DNA of 10,203 bases from Lachnospiraceae bacterium (GTDB lineage: Bacteria; Bacillota_A; Clostridia; Lachnospirales; Lachnospiraceae), in contig DMAZ01000167.1 in NCBI GenBank assembly GCA_003446335.1, positions 1-10,203 on the forward strand, written 5' to 3'. This document shows positions 6,415 through 10,203 of the stretch, one piece after another. How positions within the stretch are numbered: the stretch's first letter is position 1; the number at the start of each line of letters is the position of its first letter. The position numbers and the translations under genes were made by a program. Below the pieces are notes generated by a model. It ran no database searches and was not told the origin of the DNA. It was given only the letters and a program-made list of their open reading frames with translations.

Positions 6415-7278
6415 TCAAGCTTTGTTAGCAGAACCGAATACTTCGATCTTATACTTAACCATATCTGTGATAGCAGCTGCGCCCGGAGCAAGAAGTTTTC
6501 TCGGGTCAAAGCCCTTGCCCTGCTGATCCTTGCCAGCTTCGATATATTCACGAGTAGCCTTTGCAAATGCGATCTGGCACTCTGTATTTACGTTGATCTT
6601 GGAAACGCCAAGCTTAATAGCATCCTGAACCATAGCATCCGGGATACCGGAACCGCCATGAAGTACGAGCGGCATTGTGCCGACTTTAGCCTTGATAGCT
6701 TCGAGAACGTCGAAACGAAGTCCCGGCCAGTTTTCCGGATATACACCGTGGATATTGCCGATACCAGCTGCCAGCATGGAGATGCCGAGGTCTGCGATCT
6801 TCTTGCATTCTTCCGGATCTGCGCACTCGCCCTGTCCTACAACACCGTCTTCTTCGCCGCCGATAGCGCCGACTTCCGCTTCAATGGACATGCCCTTCTC
6901 ATTGCAGATAGCTACGAGCTCTTTTGTCTTCTCAACATTCTCTTCGAACGGAAGAGCGGAGCCGTCGAACATGATGGATGAGAATCCCGCGTCGATGCAC
7001 TTCTTGCAGCCTTCATATGTACCGTGATCAAGGTGAAGAGCTACCGGAACTGTGATGCCCTGGCTCTCGATAACGTCCGCAACGATGTCTCTAACTGTCT
7101 TGAAGCCAGCCATGTACTTACCTGCACCTTCGGAAACCTGTACGATGACCGGAGCATTGCTCTCCTGAGCTGCCTTAAGAACTGCTTTTGTCCACTCAAG
7201 ATTGTTGAGGTTGAATGCGCCGATTGCATAATGTCCGGCGTAAGCGTTTGCGACCATTTCCTTTGCTGATACTAACAT
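6415..7278 (-). CDS. fba: Class II fructose-1,6-bisphosphate aldolase
   Basis: This zinc-dependent aldolase cleaves fructose 1,6-bisphosphate to dihydroxyacetone phosphate and glyceraldehyde 3-phosphate in glycolysis, and runs in reverse in gluconeogenesis. The 287-residue protein has the class II motifs. VALHLDHGTYEG carries the catalytic aspartate D84 and zinc ligand H85. EAEVGAIGGEEDG carries E135. GIGNIHGVYPENW carries zinc ligand H177, LHGGSGIPD carries zinc ligand H207, and the phosphate-binding block INVNTE spans 228-233. The GNIHG form, rather than GTSHG, is what I recall from clostridial aldolases; tagatose-bisphosphate or ketose-bisphosphate aldolase is a less likely reading. AGGAGG lies eight bases before the ATG at 7278. 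A strong -10 (TATAAT) and a leader hairpin precede the gene, as expected for a highly expressed glycolytic gene. It is monocistronic or weakly linked to glnN. Confidence 0.94.
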   Translation of the reverse strand: MLVSAKEMVANAYAGHYAIGAFNLNNLEWTKAVLKAAQESNAPVIVQVSEGAGKYMAGFKTVRDIVADVIESQGITVPVALHLDHGTYEGCKKCIDAGFSSIMFDGSALPFEENVEKTKELVAICNEKGMSIEAEVGAIGGEEDGVVGQGECADPEECKKIADLGISMLAAGIGNIHGVYPENWPGLRFDVLEAIKAKVGTMPLVLHGGSGIPDAMVQDAIKLGVSKINVNTECQIAFAKATREYIEAGKDQQGKGFDPRKLLAPGAAAITDMVKYKIEVFGSANKA

Positions 7279-7302
7279 TAGAATGTCCTCCTTATTCTTT
7301 GT

Positions 7303-7325
7303 TTCGGGCTTTATCGTGTCCCGAA
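7303..7325 (-). promoter_or_regulatory. Leader hairpin at the 5' end of the fba transcript
   Basis: TTCGGG (7303-7308) pairs with CCCGAA (7320-7325) around an 11-base loop, between the -10 box and the ribosome site. From the promoter position it would begin within about six bases of the mRNA 5' end, where such stems can slow mRNA decay. A competing small stem, GTGT with ACAC, uses overlapping bases. Confidence 0.45.
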
Positions 7326-7337
7326 CACTTTGAATTC

Positions 7338-7366
7338 ATTATATAGTAAAACTGCAAAAAATAAAA
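7338..7366 (-). promoter_or_regulatory. fba promoter
   Basis: The minus strand has a consensus TATAAT (7338-7343). Seventeen bases upstream is the poor -35 TTTTAT (7361-7366), inside the T run of the upstream terminator. The start point would be near 7331, giving a leader of about 53 bases. The strong -10 supports the call; the -35 assignment is weak. Confidence 0.6.
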
Positions 7367-7401
7367 GAAGGGAATCCTGCTTTTTTTAGCAAAATTCCCT
7401 T
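7356..7401 (-). terminator. Intrinsic terminator of the lipid kinase gene (T-rich on both strands)
   Basis: AAGGGAAT (7368-7375) pairs with ATTCCCTT (7394-7401), and an inner TGCT/AGCA stem lies at 7378-7381 and 7388-7391. On the minus strand it is followed by CTTTTATTTTTT (7356-7367), a strong tail about 80 bases after the lipid kinase stop. The plus strand also continues into T-rich sequence. Its T run overlaps the -35 region of the fba promoter. Confidence 0.75.
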
Positions 7402-7427
7402 TTTGCCTTTTTCAGCCCCTGCTCAAT

Positions 7428-7447
7428 AACGCCTCAGCGTTTTTTTT
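7428..7447 (+). terminator. Short plus-strand terminator-like hairpin
   Basis: AACGC-ctca-GCGTT (7428-7441) runs into eight T residues (7440-7447) on the plus strand. The stem is only 5 bp. No plus-strand gene lies upstream, so what it would terminate is unclear; antisense transcription across fba is one possibility. Confidence 0.4.
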
Positions 7448-7476
7448 GAAGTCTTTACGGATCCGTTCCTGAATTG

Positions 7477-8517
7477 TCACACATCTCCGTCCAGCATTCT
7501 GCCGAATTCCTCAGATATCAGTCGGATCGACTGAGCCACTTCGAATTTATCTTCCTTTATCTCTTCTTCCCCGTGTGCCCCGGGAATGTTCCTCCACCCA
7601 TGAAGCACATCTGATTTATCGCCATACAGGATCATCCGGATACATTGCTTGCGGTTCCGTATTTCCACATTTCGGGGACTTCCCCCGTATTCGCCGTCCA
7701 GCGTCCATTTCACAGGTTCGTCCGCCTGGATCTTAATATGATCCGTATGGTAGAATTCTATCATCTCCGTGGAGTCCAGCTTACCGCTGAGGAGCGCAGT
7801 GATGATTTCATTGAATTCAAGAGGATTGGTCGGTGTATGAATTAATATCGTTTCAAATATACCATCATCCAGATATACATCCGTTCCGGTCATGCCTTTA
7901 ATTCCGCCGACTGAAACAGAATTGGTCACCATGCCATAAATATAATCGCCTTCGCGCAGATTTCCTTCCACATCTATGCGGAGATGATAGGACTTGATAT
8001 CCGCCAGCCGTCTTGCCCCTTCAAATATATAGGCAAGATGTCCGAAGAGATTCTTCATATCCTGATTCGTGTCGTACGACACATCCGTGAATGCTCCGAA
8101 TGCAGCGACATAGACAAATGTGTCGCCGTTGAAGTCTCCCATATCAACTGCCTGCGGTTCCCCGCCGATAATATCTCCCACAGCTTCGAGAATACTTGTA
8201 GACATGCTCAGACTTGCCGCATAATCATTGGTGGATCCTACAGGAATATATCCGATGGGGACATCTCTGCCTGACTTTACGATGCCGGTCACGACCTCAT
8301 CCAGCGTTCCGTCTCCTCCTGCCGCCACGACCATATCGATATACCCGGGAACTTCCCTGGCTCTCTCAACAGCATCTCCGGGGGCCTGCGTAGGATGGAC
8401 CTCCACGCGATATCCGCTCTTGACGAACATATCGATCACTTCAGCCAGCTTTGATACAAAAAGACCTTTTCCCGCTTTTGGATTGTAAATCAGTAGTATT
8501 TTCTGTGCCATGCGCAT
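7477..8517 (-). CDS. YegS/BmrU-family lipid kinase (diacylglycerol kinase-like)
   Basis: This is a predicted soluble kinase of the DAGK catalytic family, which phosphorylates diacylglycerol or a related lipid at the inner membrane face, for example to recycle diacylglycerol left by lipoteichoic acid synthesis. With the ATG at 8517 it has 346 residues. MRMAQKILLIYNPKAGKG is followed by AAGGDGTLDEVV (GGDGT at 67-71, the ATP site), then IPVGSTNDYA (91-100), and later the conserved WTLDGEYGG with the LDGE motif of this fold. The longest frame starts at 8544, but that ATG has no SD and lies only about 13 bases past the expected -10. GGAG lies four bases before the ATG at 8517; an ATG at 8511 is also possible. 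The last 35-40 residues (GEEEIKEDKFEVAQ onward) form a charged C-terminal extension beyond the usual core. Substrate specificity cannot be read from sequence. Confidence 0.88.
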   Translation of the reverse strand: MRMAQKILLIYNPKAGKGLFVSKLAEVIDMFVKSGYRVEVHPTQAPGDAVERAREVPGYIDMVVAAGGDGTLDEVVTGIVKSGRDVPIGYIPVGSTNDYAASLSMSTSILEAVGDIIGGEPQAVDMGDFNGDTFVYVAAFGAFTDVSYDTNQDMKNLFGHLAYIFEGARRLADIKSYHLRIDVEGNLREGDYIYGMVTNSVSVGGIKGMTGTDVYLDDGIFETILIHTPTNPLEFNEIITALLSGKLDSTEMIEFYHTDHIKIQADEPVKWTLDGEYGGSPRNVEIRNRKQCIRMILYGDKSDVLHGWRNIPGAHGEEEIKEDKFEVAQSIRLISEEFGRMLDGDV

Positions 8518-8521
8518 TTTT

Positions 8522-8525
8522 CTCC
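8522..8525 (-). promoter_or_regulatory. Ribosome binding site favouring the 8517 start of the lipid kinase
   Basis: The minus strand reads TTTTGGAGAAAAATG, so GGAG lies four bases before the ATG at 8517. The alternative ATG at 8544 is preceded by AGAATCATTTTTACCGA, with no SD. Confidence 0.6.
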
Positions 8526-8556
8526 AAAATCCACTCAAGTCCATTCGGTAAAAATG

Positions 8557-8585
8557 ATTCTACACCTATTGCCGGGAATTCACAA
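8557..8585 (-). promoter_or_regulatory. Promoter of the lipid kinase gene
   Basis: On the minus strand TTGTGA (8580-8585, four of six) and TAGAAT (8557-8562, five of six) are separated by exactly 17 bases. The start point near 8550 gives a leader of about 33 bases to the ATG at 8517, which agrees with the SD-supported start. Confidence 0.6.
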
Positions 8586-8690
8586 GTACGCCATTTTCAT
8601 TTCACAAAACTCGCAAAATCCGAACACATTTTTATCAAACTTTTTTTTAAGAATAAGACCATAGAACAAACAAAAAAAACAACGGACGCG

Positions 8691-8721
8691 AACACAGATC
8701 ATGTGTTCCTCCGACAGGAGG
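8691..8721 (+). promoter_or_regulatory. Tandem hairpins covering the htrA ribosome site (possible RNA thermometer)
   Basis: AACACA-gatca-TGTGTT (8691-8707) is a perfect 6-bp stem. It is immediately followed, with no unpaired base, by CCTCC-gaca-GGAGG (8708-8721), in which GGAGG is the htrA Shine-Dalgarno site, seven to eight bases before the ATG at 8729. The two stems could stack coaxially and hide the ribosome site. I did not recognise a known riboswitch or ROSE/fourU class. The regulatory role is inference. Confidence 0.5.
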
Positions 8722-8728
8722 TTAGATT

Positions 8729-10159
8729 ATGAAAAGATCAGAAATTATGAAAAAGCTTGGACTTACCGCTGCAATGGCCGCAACATTCGGACTTGTTTCA
8801 TCCGGAGTTTTTCTTTCCGTGAACGGAGTCTCCACTGCAGCCGCCGGCGAACCGACAGCGATCACCGCTTCCGTTCAGAAAGAACAGAGCGCCGAAAAAG
8901 AATCAACACAGAATACCATAATGAACGAAGAAACCAAACCGGAAGCGACTATGACGGATACCGATGAGATCACATCCACCGAAGAAGCGAACAAGAGCGA
9001 TTCCTCCCAGGGATCCATGACCGTAGCTGAAGTGGCGGCCAACTCCATGCCCGCCATGGTCGCAATCACCTGCACAAGTGTAGAAGAAGTTGAGAACTAT
9101 TTTGACGGCTTTGATATTTACGGTGAATTCGGAAATGCTTTCGGTGACGCTTTCGGAAATTCCGATGACATTTTCGGCGGCGGGGAAAGCGCGGAATCTG
9201 TAAGCATGGGAACCGGCGTGATCACAGGTGAGACCGACGACCAGATCATCATCACGACGAACCAGCACGTAATCGACGGCGCTAAGGAGTTATCCGTTGC
9301 ATTTATCGATGAAAATGCCGCTTCCGCTCAGGTCCTCGGTGAAGATTCCTCCTCGGATCTCGCAGTCATAGCGGTCAATAAGAGCGATCTCTCCCAGGAG
9401 ACAATTTCCGCGATCCGAGTAATCACTTTGGGAAATTCCGACGAACTTGTCGTCGGAGAACCGGTCGTAGCGATCGGAAATGCTCTGGGATACGGACAGT
9501 CAGTATCGACCGGTATCGTCAGCGCCCTTCATCGTACACTTGAATCCTATGACGGATCAACAGAGGGGACCGATGATGGTCTTGTCCAGACTGATGCCGC
9601 TATAAATCCCGGCAACTCCGGCGGTGCCCTCTTAAATATGAAAGGTGAACTGATCGGCATCAACTCCGCAAAATATGCTGACACAGACGTCGAAGGCATG
9701 GGCTACGCAATCCCGATCACATCCGCTGAGCCGATCCTCACAGCTCTCCAGAACGGGGAGTCTGTAGAGGCTGCTCCCTCGGATGTTATGAATCCGGGCT
9801 CCGTCCGACTCGGCATCTCATGCACAGGTATTTCGGAAGAGTACTCTTCTTACTATGACATTCCTGCAGGAGTCTATGTAAAGGAAGTTGAGCAGGGCTC
9901 GGCAGCTGAAGAAGCAGGTCTTATGGAAGGCGATATTATCACAGCGATCGACGGAACGGACATAACCACAGTAGAAGATCTCACAGAAGCGCTTGCAGAA
10001 TACAAGGCAGGCGACTCAGCCGAACTTACGATCAGCCGCGCGGTATCGTACCCGGACATCTTCTCCGAGGGAGGTTCCGCCGAGGAGTACAGATCCGGCA
10101 CAACAACCGTTACATTCGGGGCTGCAGATCCCCAGAGAACAAACCTCAACGAACAGTAA
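8729..10159 (+). CDS. htrA: HtrA/DegP-type serine protease with one PDZ domain
   Basis: This is a membrane-anchored protease and chaperone that handles misfolded proteins at the outer face of the membrane (S1C family). The 476-residue protein has an N-terminal signal anchor (hydrophobic about 11-33 after MKRSEIMKK). An acidic, Ser/Thr-rich linker spans about 40-97. The trypsin-like domain has the triad H180 (TTNQHVIDGA), D210 (DSSSDLAVI) and S297 (NPGNSGGALLN). One PDZ domain spans about 356-465, with GVYVKEVEQGSAAEEAGL and GDIITAIDGTDI. A Phe/Gly/Asp-rich stretch at 124-153 lies where the regulatory LA loop region falls. The start is set by GGAGG before the ATG at 8729; that site can pair with CCTCC just upstream. 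The gene is divergent from the lipid kinase and is followed by a strong terminator stem. No CssR or other stress operator was recognised. Confidence 0.94.
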   Translation: MKRSEIMKKLGLTAAMAATFGLVSSGVFLSVNGVSTAAAGEPTAITASVQKEQSAEKESTQNTIMNEETKPEATMTDTDEITSTEEANKSDSSQGSMTVAEVAANSMPAMVAITCTSVEEVENYFDGFDIYGEFGNAFGDAFGNSDDIFGGGESAESVSMGTGVITGETDDQIIITTNQHVIDGAKELSVAFIDENAASAQVLGEDSSSDLAVIAVNKSDLSQETISAIRVITLGNSDELVVGEPVVAIGNALGYGQSVSTGIVSALHRTLESYDGSTEGTDDGLVQTDAAINPGNSGGALLNMKGELIGINSAKYADTDVEGMGYAIPITSAEPILTALQNGESVEAAPSDVMNPGSVRLGISCTGISEEYSSYYDIPAGVYVKEVEQGSAAEEAGLMEGDIITAIDGTDITTVEDLTEALAEYKAGDSAELTISRAVSYPDIFSEGGSAEEYRSGTTTVTFGAADPQRTNLNEQ

Positions 10160-10165
10160 AAAATC

Positions 10166-10203
10166 AGGGCTGACGCGATATAAGCTCTTATCGCGTCAGC
10201 CCT
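10166..10203 (+). terminator. Terminator stem after htrA (cut by window edge)
   Basis: A perfect 15-bp inverted repeat, AGGGCTGACGCGATA (10166-10180) with TATCGCGTCAGCCCT (10189-10203), has an 8-base loop and starts six bases after the htrA stop codon. The window ends on the last base of the stem, so the expected T run cannot be seen. On the minus strand the stem is followed by GATTTTTTAC, so it could act in both directions. Confidence 0.8.

Noticed and set aside
6274..6981. Long plus-strand open frame (235 codons) opposite fba
   Set aside because: It runs antisense to the 3' two thirds of the well-supported aldolase, crosses two terminator-like hairpins, has no SD and its translation is Cys/Ser-rich without any recognisable domain.
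8903..9268. Minus-strand frame of 121 codons inside htrA
   Set aside because: Antisense to the htrA linker and loop; it reflects the repetitive codons of that region.
1..10203. Mobile element, CRISPR array, tRNA/rRNA, toxin-antitoxin or defence system
   Set aside because: No transposase, spaced direct repeats, structured tRNA/rRNA sequence or small paired genes were seen; every long coding stretch is assigned to a known housekeeping family.

Overview
The window looks like chromosomal DNA from a low-to-moderate GC Gram-positive anaerobe of the class Clostridia, probably Lachnospiraceae-like. The support is indirect: strong AGGAGG ribosome sites, a type III glutamine synthetase, a class II aldolase of the clostridial type, a CdaR/PucR-type regulator beside ftsE-ftsX, and ftsEX close to uvrB. 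No rRNA or other decisive taxonomic marker is present. Seven genes lie on the minus strand and one (htrA) on the plus strand.

From left to right: the first 92 codons of uvrB (minus, cut by the window edge), then prsW two bases upstream of it, so these two form one unit. Next comes a roughly 140-base non-coding stretch with a candidate promoter and a large nested hairpin ending in a T run. Then ftsX and ftsE, which overlap by 11 bases, and a CdaR/PucR-like regulator transcribed in the same direction. After a promoter-bearing gap come glnN (type III glutamine synthetase) and fba (class II fructose-bisphosphate aldolase), each with its own leader. Last are a YegS/diacylglycerol-kinase-like lipid kinase gene and, divergently on the plus strand, an HtrA/DegP-type envelope protease that ends in a 15-bp terminator stem at the window edge.

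The themes are cell envelope and division (FtsEX, PrsW-like intramembrane protease, HtrA, lipid kinase), central carbon and nitrogen metabolism (aldolase, glutamine synthetase) and DNA repair (UvrB). This is a mostly housekeeping neighbourhood. I see no mobile element, CRISPR array, tRNA, rRNA, toxin-antitoxin pair or defence system, and no clear undescribed multi-gene system.

The most interesting signals are in non-coding DNA. The htrA ribosome site is perfectly complementary to a CCTCC four bases upstream and stacks against a second hairpin, as in an RNA thermometer or translational switch. The prsW-uvrB leader appears to start at a large terminator-like hairpin. Several hairpins around fba and glnN carry their T tracts on the strand that has no genes. 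The sequence favours shorter starts than the longest open frame for prsW, the regulator and the lipid kinase.
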